A stretch of DNA of 64,000 nucleotides from Anarhynchus alexandrinus (Eukaryota; Chordata; Aves; Charadriiformes; Charadriidae): the NCBI GenBank assembly GCA_008711295.1, contig VUYV01000514.1, positions 186,001-250,000 of the forward strand, given 5' to 3'. The position numbers and the translations under genes were made by a program. The notes beneath the pieces were generated by a model that saw only the letters and a program-made list of their open reading frames with translations, was not told the origin of the DNA and searched no databases. Shown here one piece after another: positions 36,486-49,100 of this stretch (the stretch's first letter is position 1; every line of letters begins with the position of its first letter).

Positions 36486-39364
36486 CATATTCTCACATGT
36501 TATGCTCCACCTTCTGCCACAATATTACAAAGTCAAGAACTTGTACTCAGAGGGCTTAAGGATAGGTTCAAGGCTTGTTTGGATTGGTATGGATTCTTTG
36601 CTACTGCTTGTTAGACCACAGAGAACATAATGATACTACTCTAGAAGAGGGATTCAGGTCCCAGTTCAGACAGTAACCTGTCAAGATTTAACTGTCGAAA
36701 CTCCCATTAAAGGCAGAGCTAGTTAACGCAGTTACTGGAATCTAGAGGTAGATTTAGCAATTTGTAGGTGTATGTAAACGTAAGCATATTAACCTGCAAG
36801 ATTAATTCCACACTATATGTCAGTCAACTGGATGCTACCAGTATTGAGTGAGTCTGTAGTCCATTAAGGGTGAATCAATATGTAAAGACATTCAAACTCT
36901 TATATAACCTCAGCCCATCTGGAAAAATAGCAAACAATACATATATGCAATTTTAAAACAACAGTACTGGTTAAAAGGGGAAAGGAATCATCACAGCTTT
37001 TCTGAGAAACTGAAACTGTAAAGGTAAATACAAAAAGACCATCCTCTTCTAAACACTTTCTGTCTAAAACCAGACATAATTAAATGAGGAAAAAGAAAAG
37101 ATTAAAGTTAAAATAATTTGCCTAAACATGCCCATACTTCAATTTACTGAAACATCTCCATATTTTGGAGTTGAGGAGTATGTAAGAACTGTGATAGAAC
37201 AGAAGTAACTTTTAGAAGATAGTGGCTTAGTGAACTGGTTCTGGGAACATAAGAATATACATGGGCCTGGTCTGGGAGCATGAGAAGCATGTAAGAAACT
37301 GTAGCAGACAGCAAACATCAGAGTGCCCATTAGCAAAATTCTGCTTTAAAATGCACTTAAGGAGACACCTAACTTTTGAACATGTTTAAACTACCACTGA
37401 CTAAGGAGACTAAGCTTGTGCTTAAACATTTTCTGAAATCAGGTCATTGAAATCTTTGATACATACATACCGTGGAAATTACAGGAATGGACAGAACAGA
37501 AATGTGCCAGAGTAAAAGCAGATAAATATCAGAGACGAAATGAGCTTGGCAGAACAGGTCCTTAAAAAAGAGAATTGTACTGACAAGATCCTTAACTTCC
37601 AAAGAGCATATATTTTAACAGTCTGTACCTTTCAGAAATATATTCAAGATTCATAACATGATTATCAAACATAAAGTGTACAGATGTTTGATATTTTAGA
37701 TTGTGAATAAGCATCCTTTTCTACAGTGTTTTAGAAACATTTAGTAGGTGCTATTTTTTTAAATAAACAGGAAAAAAAATCTGCATTTACTGAATGTTCT
37801 TTTGGAGAACAGATGAGATCTATGGCAGTGATTTTATCTCCAGTGTAATTTATTTTATTTCCAATTTTATTTGATTGCATTAACCAAGAGAATGACTTAA
37901 CCAGAAAAAATGGTGAAAAGAAAATTAAAGCCAAGTTCTAGATGTGTAATAGCTTGTTTTCCAACAGCATGTTTTTGAAACAGATCAGTTTACTAAAAGA
38001 TTTAATATTCTTTGAGAGGATAAGTGAAAATGTTGTCAACACCTTCTCTTTCTAGCTGATGGATTTAAGACTGATGAGAAGTAAAGACCATTCAAATACT
38101 GGTGGCAGGAGTCAGGAAACATGATGACAAGCTGGAGAACTATATTAAGCAATTCAGGGGAAGTAGACTGTGATAAGACAAATAACAAATATTGCTATCT
38201 CCACAACAGGTGAGTGAGCAGATCAGAACACATGAACTAGAAATAAAGGAGTAAAAGTGTTGAACTACTGTTGTAATATAGCAGGAAAGCAATCCAGCTA
38301 TGAAGCAAAATCTTTCGAGTTCTAAAATCCTACGAAAACAGGTAAGATTAATAATATGGAGAAAATAAAGCCTCATCATCATTACCCTATGGGCCTTTTT
38401 CTGAGCTGTTTATTCAAGGCTTTACTGCCCCTGCCTATAAAAGGAATTAAAAAAAAGGACAGGGGAAACAACCCTAACCTTATCAAATCTTTCTCGCTCT
38501 CTGCACGGGCTGCCAGAGAGTTGTATGTGCTTCCAGTTAAAGAGAAGCTGCAATGCCAAAACCCCTGAGATCCACACAGCCTCTGGGACTGACAGCAGCA
38601 CAAGGCCAAGCACAGACGGGGTTTTTTTTTCGCACTGGCTCAGCAATGCAGTTGCTCTTTTCATATGGAGGAGTGGGAGGGTGATTACTTTTGCCCTCCC
38701 GAAATGTGTGCCAGGATTGAAGATTTGCCCTTTGAACAGAACAGTCATTAGTTTGGTTCCCTGCCACTATTTAGTTCTGACACCAAAAAAATGTATTCAC
38801 TTCTTCCTATAATCCAGTTGTGATTAAATATTGTCTGCTATAATTCCAAATCTTCAGTAAGGTCTACAAGTGAGTAAATGCAGTAGCCCAGTCAAGAAGG
38901 TAAGACTTAAAGGTGAATCAGGAAAATGCAGGTGATACAGAAGTCAAAGTTCTGGGAGGAAGTGAGAGATGAAGGTTAAGATGAAGAAAGAAGATGAACA
39001 AGGAAAGCAGATGAAGCACAAAAGAATGGTTCCTTAACGGGGGGACTTAATGTTTTGTTTATGTGAAATTCTGTTTTTAAAGGACTGGTGAAAGAATGAT
39101 ACAATAATTTTAGGGAACTTTTTTATTAGCTGAGACTAATTTTATGCTGCATTTTCATATGTTTAGATATTTGTAAATAAGTGCAGCTGTATATAAAAAT
39201 ATATAATAAGTATAATTAAATAAATTGTAACTAAATAAAGCATCTATGAATACATAAACATTCAGAGTCATCTTCAAGAAACAAAAAGTCTATCTATATG
39301 AGTTTTATTGTGATATAGCTTACAATTTGAAAAATTTATATCATAGAATTGTATATTTATGTAA
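36486..39364. other. Unique non-coding stretch
   Basis: No gene or transposon is recognised. Around 38,400-38,800 many short ORFs overlap on both strands, the signature of locally GC-richer sequence and not of a coding exon. I recognise none of the products. Confidence 0.55.
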
Positions 39365-39765
39365 TAGAATTATAGAATCTTTGAAGGTGGCAAGCGCCTC
39401 TGGAGATCACCTAGTCCAACACCCCTGCGTCAGTTAGAGCAGTCCAGATCACTTCTAAATACCTCTACAATCTCTCTGGGCAACCTGTGTTCAACCACAC
39501 TTACAGCAAAAAGGTTTTTCTTACATTTGAATGGAATTTCTTGGTTTTTTCAGCTGTGCGCAATTACCTCTTGTCCTGTCACTGAGCACCACTGAAAAGA
39601 GCTTGGCTCAGTCTTTACCCCACCTCCCGCCCCCATCAGGTATTTATACACATTGGTAAGATCCCCCAAGCCTTCTTTTCTCAATGCTGTACAGTCCCAG
39701 ATCTCTCAGCCTCTCCTCATATGACAGATGTTCCCATCCCTTAATCACCCTTGGGCTTCTTTTGT
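39365..39765 (-). mobile_element. CR1 LINE fragment, 3' part, antisense
   Basis: The segment opens with degenerate CR1 octamers ('tagaattatagaatctttga'), then 'gatcacctagtccaacaccc', 'atctctctgggcaacctgtg', 'acctcttgtcctgtcactga', and 'cagcctctcctcatatgaca' near the far end. This is the usual order of an antisense CR1 3' region. The details ('gagcaccactgaaaagagct') mark a subfamily different from the copies at 2.9 kb and 35.8 kb. Several indels break the ORF2 frame, so it is older than the 35.8 kb copy. Confidence 0.93.
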
Positions 39766-41268
39766 GCAATCACGGTATCACCTAACAGCACCACAAAGTA
39801 TAAGTGTTGTTTGACTTGAGCTGGCGCAGTTAGACCAAGGCTTCATGGTCTTAAAATCCAGCCATCTCTTCCTCAAAGCATCTAAAGAGTATGGCCTTGC
39901 ACTGGCATCGATCACGTCCCTTCTGGGAATGAGCCAAGGTTCTTCCCAGTGGAGTGTTTTACTTCAGAGACCATAATCATATTCTGCGGCCTTCCATTGT
40001 CCTGTTTCAGATGGTGACTTGACTAAATTCTAAAAGAAAATTTCAGTGACATAGGCTGATGAAATGGAAGGGATTCCTCCATGTTCAGTGCAGATACAAC
40101 TGGGTTTTCTAGTTTGATTTTTCTTTCTGTTTTAATTAATAGTAAAAAAAATAAAGAATTCAGAGGTAGGGGGGCACCTGGGGAGGGTTTCTTATATATA
40201 TGTTTTGTAAATGCTCATGTCTAATGCATTCCTGTGTAGTGGCCCATGTTGAACAGGATGGGTGGACTCTACCTCACCCGCACTGAGGTCAGCCTTGCTA
40301 GGGGGAGGTAGGGTAATGAGTGATGTGTCTGGAGGCCCCTTCAGGCCAGCCTCGCCCCAGGGAACTGAGGATGCAGGTGACTCATCTGATCACTAATTCA
40401 TGGATGTGATAGCAGGTACCACCACTGCCTTGCCCAATTTGAGTAAGTCAGGCTTGTTCTGAACATACTTGGCACTTCGAGCTCCGCAGAGGACTAAAAT
40501 GCAGAGATTGTTCTTTTCTGAATTTCAAAAAGCGTCTGGCAGCAGGTAAGCTATCACTGCAGTAAAGGTAAGGACCTGACCCAACATGACCAGGAGCACA
40601 GTTTTAGACTCATTATAGCATTTCTAGCTGAAACTTTATGCGCCAAAGATGTTTGAGATGTCGCCACACATTAAACACGGTTTCCTAAAAAACACTACTG
40701 AATTTAGTTTCCTGAAATGTTGCTTAACAGAATTCCAGGCATACAAATATTTTGTGGAATGCTGGTTCTTACGGCCCAAAATCCATCTGTAAAATGGGGA
40801 TAACACTACATTACCTCCCGGCAACTAAATACAAAATCTCTCAATAACATCCGCCTCTCAGGACCAAAATGAATGTCTTTCAAAACGACAGTACGAGGCA
40901 CAGGCTGCCTCCTAAGTGGAAGTCTACTTAAAGCATTCACAAATCCCTGGCCTTGGAGCTAAGATCAGCTAATGCCCAAGAGAATTTCTTGGGCCAATCT
41001 CTAAATGCTGCAACACTGACCACTTAAATCTGTATGAGGAAAACAGCAAATAGACAGCCAAAACACTGCTCCCAGTCTTCCTCTCCCTCTCCTCCCCGAG
41101 ACTCTGTGAGACATTTCTCTGAGAAATGTCATCCGTGACACAGAACTTCTTTAATTAAAGATGACAATTCAAGTGAGGCAGAATGGGATGTTATATCTCC
41201 CAGCTTGCCATTTGTAACTGTGAGTAGGTCAGTCACAATCAGAGCTGTGTGCTCTAGAATCCTGTTTT

Positions 41269-41300
41269 CCTTTCCAATATTTAGTATTGAATTGGAAAGG
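41269..41300. repeat. Inverted repeat, 10-bp stem
   Basis: CCTTTCCAAT (41269-41278) pairs perfectly with ATTGGAAAGG (41291-41300) across a 12-nt loop. Each arm also contains a CCAAT or ATTGG motif, so the site offers an inverted pair of CCAAT-type boxes; binding is inference only. Confidence 0.75.
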
Positions 41301-42109
41301 AGGTTTAAACTACTGTTTTCTCTATTAGATTTTGCCTTTCGTATTAATTCCCGTCAGTTGCAGTGACACTTGCATGCGAGGGAACATTTGATCAGCTACA
41401 GACTTCCTCATTGCTGAGCTAAGCCAGAAAAACCCTCCTGACTGCAGCAGAAATGTTAGCAATAATCCTAGAGAAATCATGTGTTGCCAGCACTTAATGG
41501 CTGGCTCTCTGATTAACAACCTGAGGTAAACAGAGGGCAGTTAATAACATAAACCACTGTGGTTTATAATATCAATAATACCACGAAACGACCAAGTTTC
41601 AGAGGACTATTGCTGATATAAAGTAGATTCAACAACCTACACTAGCAATGTTATGTATTTAAAGGGAGAAATATGGGCTGGATACAACATCACTTGTTCC
41701 ACACCATTAACAACCCTATTTTTCCTTTCAGAACACAGCTCTTTTGGCTATGTTTACAATTTTACTTTTGGATCGATACAAACTTTATAGGGCAGGATTT
41801 TTTCTTTGCTTCTCTCACAGCAGTAAGAAATGCCAGCACAGTCAATACGCAGAATTGCCTGGCTCAGCACCAGAGGAGATAGTGCTAATCAAAGTAACAG
41901 CAGCAAAACTTGAACCAGCCCTTAGAAGGAGAAGGTATTACAGACTAATTCATTAATCTCTTAAGCCCCTGTGTCAGCGAGAAGTATTCTCTTTAGTCGA
42001 GTGTCCTTAATAGGATATATCAGGCTCTGAACCTGGGGAAGTTCAGTTTTTAAGTCCAGCAAAAACTACCAGGACAGGGATCTGAAATGTAATAAAAAGA
42101 GTTGATATA

Positions 42110-42143
42110 TATAGATATAGATATAGATATAGATATAGATATA
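42110..42143. repeat. (ATAGAT)n microsatellite
   Basis: A hexanucleotide ATAGAT unit is repeated about 5-6 times, flanked by short TA repeats. Confidence 0.95.
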
Positions 42144-42496
42144 TGCATCCAGGCATCGTCTAAGTGATCTCTACTGCTGAATGATTTATAATCAAGTTAA
42201 GTCTGAGCAACTACAAAATATGCCCATTTTTTGCATTTGGATAAATGATCATGAGAAAAATAGATAGAAGAATAACAATTACATAACAGCAGTTGCCTAC
42301 TATTATTAGCCACACGCTAAATTCATGGTGCAGTCTCTCCTAATAATTGTGATCCCGTCTCTCCATATCCATAGCAGGAGTGATGACGCCAGGAAGCAGC
42401 GTGTTCTCGGAAGTACACTCTGTAGTGGGACGCTCCACAAGGAGCAAGTCAGTTAACCCATTCACCAGTGTTTCCAGTTTGATGTTCATTTAGTGG

Positions 42497-42515
42497 CCAG
42501 CCCAGCCCAGCCCAG
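42497..42515. repeat. (CCCAG)n short tandem repeat
   Basis: A pentanucleotide CCCAG unit is repeated nearly four times, giving CCAGCCCAGCCCAGCCCAG. Confidence 0.9.
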
Positions 42516-43116
42516 TTTTACAATAAGATAATATTAGTAAGCCTCTACAAACACTAAAGAATTCAAACTAGCTGAAAACAATCAGGTTTCACTGAGGAGC
42601 CAAGAAGGAATAGGCATTTTGTCTTACAGTCCTTGCACTCCGAGATGGAAAAGCACAGACTGTATTCTGTAAAGCCAAAGTTTTGCCTCAGTGTCACATA
42701 AAATAGGTCTGATGAGAATTTAAAGGAAAAGCTGGGGTGGTTTATTATTTTATTTTTGTTCTGCTTGTAAACTCTGAAAGCCTCTAGAAAGATGGATGAA
42801 ATTTTGCTCATGCTTTTAATACAAACCAAAAAAACTGCCTCTGGGTGACACCAGTGATGGAAAGTTTACACAAAAGGATTTTGTTTCAGAAAGTTTTCAA
42901 TTTCACAAAAAAAAAAAAAAAAAGATTATCTATTGGAACCTGAAAAACAAACTTGCATATGACTGGAAGAGGAGAATGTTCAGTAACTAGAATAACACTG
43001 TTTTCTAAAATTTGCTATAGCAGAAAGTGGAGAAATTACTGGGGTGGCAGCAACAGGGACAGAGAGGGAGAACCCCTTTTACAAATAAAAGATACCATTC
43101 GTTGCTGTTTGGGTTT

Positions 43117-43141
43117 TTTTGTTTGTTTGTTTGTTTGTTTG
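43117..43141. repeat. (TTTG)n microsatellite
   Basis: A TTTG tetranucleotide is repeated about five to six times within a longer T/G-rich tract. Confidence 0.93.
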
Positions 43142-46100
43142 GGGTTTTTTTGCCAAGGTGCCTGCATTGAAAAATGAAGTGAAAGAAAAGAAGAAATGTT
43201 TTTCACTTTGGGACTTTCAATGAGAAAACTGAACATTTAAGTTTTCAATGAAAACTCTTTTTTAACAAAATTTAAACAAAATGTTTCCTTTCGTACTGAA
43301 TTATTCTGAAAGAAGAGGAGGGTAATTTCTCAAGCAGCTCTACTGACAATGAAATTCTTCAGGATTTCACAACATTGCTTCCTACTGTGTTTCCTCCAAC
43401 TCCAGAGAAAAACAAATGCAAAGATTTGCAAAGCATTAAAATAATGGCAGGCGTATGATTTATTGTACTACGCATGATTTAGAGCACCATGTTTACTCCA
43501 AGCTGGTAGCACATCTGCAATGGCATTACATGACTTTTCTCAATAAAAGTAAACAGTGGCAGGAAGCAATTATCTAGAAAGGCCCACTAATATAAGGCAT
43601 GTAGCCTTTAAAAATAGGAGGCATTAGTTCCTATATAAAAGTTAAATCAAATCATGTGGATCACACTGTAATTATTCTTTTTTTCAAATCTTGTTAGGTA
43701 AAAAGATTATTGATACTTGGGGGGCAAACAGCAGGGACAACAGCAGCAGTGGCAGCTTCGCGCTGTTTGTCAGATTCAGAAATGAGCCAAATACTACGCC
43801 CGTCCTTTCACCACACTTTACCTGATTAATCTGAACCCAACCAGCTCCGCTCCCCTTGATGTCTACACGAGAACAGCTAAAAGGAAAACAAAAAACCTCA
43901 CTCAAAAATGTGCCTTACTGAGCTTCTTGTGGCTCCTGTTGCCAAGGAAACCCGAGCAAATTCCTCTCAGAGAATACCCTGAACTGCTTAAGCCAGCCAG
44001 GCTTCAACCTGGTATTAGGAAAGGAAACAAAGACTGAAAACAAACAGGACAACATGCTTGTAAAGCCCATTGGGAAGAGAGGGGAAAATAAACTACAGGA
44101 TAAAGCATCTGCTAGCGAAGAATATCTTTCATTTAGGTCAAATCAAGGCTTTTCAATCTCTGTCTATTGTTCCTCCTCTGGAGGAACCCGTTACTTCAGA
44201 CAAATGGGAGAGAGAATAGGTCTCTTGTTTCAGTTATTGAGTTGATGGTGTTACAAATCATCTGTCTTTCGGAAAACCATCTATTAGTGTTCTCTGATCC
44301 TTCATGAAAAGGAAGCTGATTAAAATTATTAACAAAATTATCTTCCACTTTTTATTTTGAAGTGTGATCCTGGCTCAGAGAGGAACAATATCAGTAATTA
44401 TCACTGGTTTAATCAGATGCCTTTTGTACAGTTTTCTCTCTTCCTCTTCCCTCCTCCCTCTCCTATTTTCTTTTCTGCTTTTTCTGATTATAAATCTCAA
44501 TGGCTTCATTAAATGTTTAGGGCCAAATTCTGGCACTGTGCAGAGCTGGCAAGAAAACAGGCATATATTAATGTTGCAAAAGCATCTATATTACGAGCCC
44601 ATGTCCTGGCCAGCCCAAACCCTGCACACTTCATATCCCTCCTCTACAGCATCATTCCCTGAAGGGGTCATTCATTCCAGGAGCAAGAGTTGATGCCTGG
44701 GTTGGGGCGCTTGGAGCCTTGTGTGCATGGCTTATAGACAGTGATGATCACATCTTCTGATCTTCTGGGCCCACCCTTTCTATCCTCATTATCATTGAAT
44801 GGTAGCACTCCACTGCCCTGGAATGCACCTAGGTGGACCTGCCGCAGCCACACGAGACACCACACTTGGGCTGAGCTTTCTCTACCTCCTCTGTGTGAGG
44901 GGCAGGATGGCCAAGGTGGACAAATACCCGAGTTCAGAACACTGGCACTTGCAAGGGGCAGGAAGAAGTCCTCTGACCATTAGGGGTGGCTCCCAAGAGC
45001 TCTCACGACAGGCTAAAACAGGTTTACGCCACAGGTTTCAAAGGACTTTTTTGGACATAATAGGAAACCGAATAAAGGCAACCAATCTCAAATCAATAGA
45101 AGAAACCTTCTGAACTGATGCCTCTTTCTGCCAGACTCACAGGAAGAGAGTCTACAAAGCCTGGAGTGATCATAAGATGGAAAGTAGTTAAGGATAATTC
45201 AGCTGCTACTTGGAATAATAACTAAAAATGAATGAACTATGAAGTCTATAAAAATATGTTTAAAACATACATTTAATTAGACTTCTCTCTCATCCTCTGG
45301 TACTGTGGCAGAGGGCTTCTGAGGAGCTAGAAAAAAAGGGGTAAATCACAGTGAGTTTGGGAGACACGCCATAAAAGAGTTGGGAACTAAACTGAAGAAC
45401 TGCTGAGGCTTCCCTGGAGGCCTTAAATAGTCACTTGCCTTGCTTATGTTGCAGTCCAGACTTGGCATTTTCCACCCTTGCTTTAATGTTATTTAAATAA
45501 ATATAGAGAGGTTTTTTTCACCTCTGTGAGTTTCCTTAAGGTTTTTTAGATAGCAGATAAGAGGAAAATGAGCAAGAATGTGAAAGAAGCTGTGTCAGAG
45601 AAGCGTGTGAGAGTTGGCAAGAAATCTTTGGCGCTATTGTGATTGACCAGCTAAGAATGCAGCAAGAGCCAAACAGCCCTCTGTGGATTATTTCTGCACA
45701 GGGTATTTGTGAGTTTGTGCTTATGGAATTTCTGCCTGATCCTTCCATTGGGAAGATGGGATTTGCTCTCCACGTGGATTGGGAGGAAAGTTCAACCGCC
45801 CAAACCTTCAGTTCCTGGCAAACTTGTGTACAGTCAGAGCCATCTATGCAGACTGTCTGATACTGGGGGAAAAGCACATTTTTAAAGACACGATCGCTAA
45901 TGTGAAACTCCATCTGTATGAGTGAGAAAGGTACATTTTAAACACTCAGGAGTCAGCAGGTTTTGAAGTACTGGAAGCATATTTTATTTTTAGCATATTT
46001 TAAAGATTGAGGCAGAAGTGTCTTGTCTATGCAAAAATGTCTATTAGGTGTTGGTTAAATACATCTATAATTAAATATACTCTCTTTTTTGACATAATTT

Positions 46101-49100
46101 CCTGCATGCAAAACCGAAGTAAAATTCATAAGGGAAAAGTTCAAGTCAAAAAAGTGTTTCTAGTCCCACCCATTCAGAACCACACGATAGTTGTTCTGCT
46201 GCTCTGGCTGCTGTAGCCTATGAAACCTGCCAGGGTGTGTTTGATAAGAATGCTCAGAAACCATTCACAGCGATACTAAACTCATCCTACATGCTTTTCT
46301 GTATCTGGAAGCTTTCACTTCTCCAAGCCCTGTGGAAACTCCAAGTAACCAAAAAGCTCCCATGAAATCTCTGCCTCATCTGGCTTTTAGACAACCCTTC
46401 TGGAGAAGGAAAGGAGAAATAGTACGCAAGAAATCATTCTAATTCGAGTGAGAAAGGGGAGCAATGAGACAACTGCAACATGAGCCTTTGCTACCTACAG
46501 TTCTTCCTGCTTACAGGATGGGGAGAGCAGGACTGTGCCCCACTCTCTGCCCAAATCCTCTTCATTTCCTTTCACTTGTGGACAACTCTTCCTGCTTGTC
46601 TGTTGTTTATCTGATGCTCTGAATAATCTCTTCTACCATTACATAAATTTTCAATTTGGAAACAGTAAATTTCTTCCCTAGAGATGATGAAACAGAACAT
46701 ATTTACGGCCAGCAAATTTTGGTTTGATGACCCCTGAAATTCTAACCTGCAGCCTGAAGAGGATCCAAATCTTAGTAGTTCTCTCCAGCTCTTCTCTCCA
46801 GCCCACCCGTCCCTACCACCCTTTGCTGGCATCAGCAGCTCTGTGTAACTCTTCAGCTCCCTTGGAGGTAAATGGTGCTACTGTATCTGGCCATCGCGTA
46901 GGTCATAGTATCTCTCTTTTACCTCACGGGGTCATGCATGGGAAGCTGGAAGCACCACTGAGTCGGATGCTAAAACCTTCCTTGTGAGTGGCTCAGGGCA
47001 GCAAGGGTAGTTCTCTTTTTGGGGACTATATTCCCCCAGGAGAGCTGTTCTAAATTCAGTTTTAGAGGAACAGAAGGAATACCCTGAGTGCTGGAGATGT
47101 GCAGGAGCTGGTCACAGACAATGAGCCTCCTTCCTGCAAGACATGACTGGAGATGCAGTCACTTTGGGATCAAAATGTCAAACTCCTTTTGATGGCATGA
47201 ACTTTTCTGACAGGTTTGAGGCACATGGCATTTCCACTCCCTCACACGCAGAGTGAAACAGGAACAGAAACAACAAGGGAGTTCTTTGTTGAAAATGAAA
47301 GAGGATAGGAAGGAAAGGAAACATGAGATCCATTTTAAATCATTGGAAGCGTTCAGATGTCAAGGGAAAGATGCTGTAAAAGGACCAGGTAAAACAAACA
47401 TTGTTATCCTAGTTACTAAAGCTCACTTAATCCTTCTTATTACTGATGAACCTGAAAAGCATGGTTCCTACATGCTTTTAGTATAACAAACGCACAAAAC
47501 TTGTTTAAAGATTAAAACCACAAGTTTTTTGGGAAAAAGTACCGATGCACCTTATTCAGTCCAGGTACGTATTCCTGGACATGTATAGCCTGGAGCAGAG
47601 AGTGGAGGTGGCACGGAGCAGGGCCGGCAGTGGCAGGTTTCCTAACCTCTCCAGCAAGTTCTTGAAGGAGTAGGTCTGAAGCATTATCTGACATCAGCGC
47701 ATCTCTAGTATCTGCAGTTTTAGTATGCTGTTTATATGTATTTATTACTGCAGTTGGAAGTCGGAAGCACTATTATTTGAGTGCTGTTTGTCTTCCTTTT
47801 TCTTTATTACTGCAATCAGTAAGATTGATCTTAATTAAAAGTCTAAAGTTCAATGATAGTTTAAAAAGGAGTACCTATAGCTTTGATGGGCTCTTGAAAA
47901 GGCTACCTGGATTTTGTTTAAAAAATGAGAATGCTGTAGTTTTTGTTTTATTTTGCTTATTAAGTTCTATTTCCATGCCTGGCTTTAAGGGTTACCTTCT
48001 TAGTGAAAACAGCTGTGCATGTCTCTGATAAGCTAATGCTGTACTAAAGTCCCAAGTGTATTCTCCTTGGGCCCTGTAATGTGTTACAATCCAACACCTA
48101 ATAACAATGGTCATTTTTAACAGTACGTGACAACATGAAATAAAACCGGTACTCTTTAAGTTTACAACTGTATTGTATGATTATGGATTTATGTAGGATT
48201 TTAATGTAGCGTAATGCAGCAAAAAAAAAAATGTGACCAAGTTGTTAAGCACAACAGCAAATATGACAAAGGTCTTCTTTCAAGGCATGCCTCTGTTTTA
48301 ATTTGTTCATAACAGATAAAAACTTCACAGTGTGTAGAAATCTAGTATTTATTTCTGTCACATTTCCCATTTCCAGTATTTATATGTCATATACCCAGTG
48401 AACTAAGGAAAATGCAGTAGAGAGATCAACTTTACAATGGTTGGATTCAGGCCACTGTATGAACAGCCTGTCCTCATCTCAGAAATAAACCATTTTACAA
48501 TAAAGGCTAAAATTAATGGAATTCCATGATACAGGTCAGGGATCTTTATTTGTGCACATTTTCCCATAGCTTTCCATCGTTACAAAAAACACCAAAGGCA
48601 AATTTTAGAAGTCACATGTGGTCAAGATCTGAGTCCCCACAGCAAAGGATGACCCATTAGCACTAACCATAAATAGTTCTTTAGCACAGATTGCTCTTGC
48701 GATGGCAACACAGACCCCGAGAAGTCAGGAAACTCAGGTCCTCGCTGCTCTTCCAGTCACTGCCTTGTTCTGTGGCGGAGAACCACGTTACCTGTCTGGT
48801 CTGTTGAAACACTGGTATCTTTAAATAGTCTGGAGGCTCTCATCTTTGTTCAGCCTCATGGAAACCCTTCTTAGCTAAGGGTGTTTAACAGAATTTCACC
48901 TCTGTTTTTGATGGTGCAGGCCTCAACATTTTCTGTTGCATATTTTGGGTGTAGAAAATATTTTAATTATTACTTAGGGTAACAATTCCTTTGTAATTTG
49001 AATTTTGAGGAACATTTACTTTTTATGTCTTATTCAAGATGTCAGAATGAAAAGAAAATGCAAATTAGCAACTTATTTGTACATTTGTTATTTATTCTTC

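Noticed and set aside
35823..36630. Plus-strand ORFs of 109-123 codons
   Set aside because: They are antisense readings of the CR1 copy at 35,827-36,485 and its flank.
44430..44490. Pyrimidine-rich tract that could precede an exon
   Set aside because: No convincing acceptor-donor pair follows it, and Y-rich tracts are common.
45536..45913. 125-codon minus-strand ORF with a 73-codon plus-strand ORF inside it
   Set aside because: Opposite-strand overlap and no recognisable product; treated as chance.
46790..46866. Exon-like segment between 'tctctccag' and 'ggaggtaaat'
   Set aside because: The donor is weak and the reading frames give nothing recognisable.
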